From positions 1 to 5,541 of the forward strand of contig JAEDMN010000215.1 in the NCBI GenBank assembly GCA_016302985.1: a stretch of 5,541 nucleotides of DNA. Direction: 5' to 3'. Below, piece by piece: positions 5,519 through 5,541 of the stretch (its first letter is position 1; the number at the start of each line of letters is the position of its first letter). The stretch is from Kiritimatiellia bacterium (lineage in GTDB: Bacteria > Verrucomicrobiota > Kiritimatiellia > RFP12 > UBA1067). A program made the position numbers and the translations under genes. Under the pieces are notes generated by a model. It saw only the letters and a program-made list of their open reading frames with translations. It was not told the origin of the DNA and ran no database searches.

Positions 5519-5541
5519 CCCGCGCCCATTTAATCCCCCTT

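Overview
The window holds two regions of different character. All the genes I can support lie on the minus strand, so they read from the right end of the window towards the left. The right two thirds (about 1600-5300) is very GC-rich and holds one complete gene for a large exported protein of about 1,190 residues. It starts with a signal peptide, followed by a beta-propeller-like region, two leucine-rich-repeat blocks and a divergent InlB-type repeat between them. This architecture and base composition fit large secreted proteins of uncultured Kiritimatiellota/Verrucomicrobiota/Lentisphaerota-type bacteria. That assignment is inference from style; no marker gene is present.

The left part (1 to about 1560) is visibly less GC-rich and looks like a small, decayed defence island. 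A strong sigma70-type promoter (TTGATT, 17 bp, TATAAT) drives an intact toxin-antitoxin pair: a Phd/YefM-family antitoxin and a VapC-family PIN-domain toxin, coupled by a TAATG stop/start overlap. Three broken pieces follow on the same strand: (i) the N-terminal part of a protein resembling the HsdR-N-type domain of restriction-modification proteins, which loses its frame after about 84 residues; (ii) a C-terminal fragment in another frame, possibly from a specificity subunit; (iii) a gene starting with an EVE/McrB-N-like region, interrupted by an in-frame TAG, whose frame then stays open to the window edge. The simplest reading is a collapsed restriction locus beside a toxin-antitoxin module that stayed intact.

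Between the two regions (1601-1694) lie three perfect or near-perfect hairpins in a row. The largest is a 13-bp perfect stem 15 nt after the stop codon of the large gene. A pair of 9-bp direct repeats flanks the -35 box of the toxin-antitoxin promoter and is a candidate autoregulatory operator. Upstream of the large gene a perfect TTGACA box and a strong Shine-Dalgarno sequence overlap, so the true start of that gene is uncertain.

I see no RNA gene, CRISPR array, transposase or attachment site. I do not see a clearly new system. The most informative points are the degraded defence locus with its surviving toxin-antitoxin pair, and the internally duplicated layout of the large exported protein.
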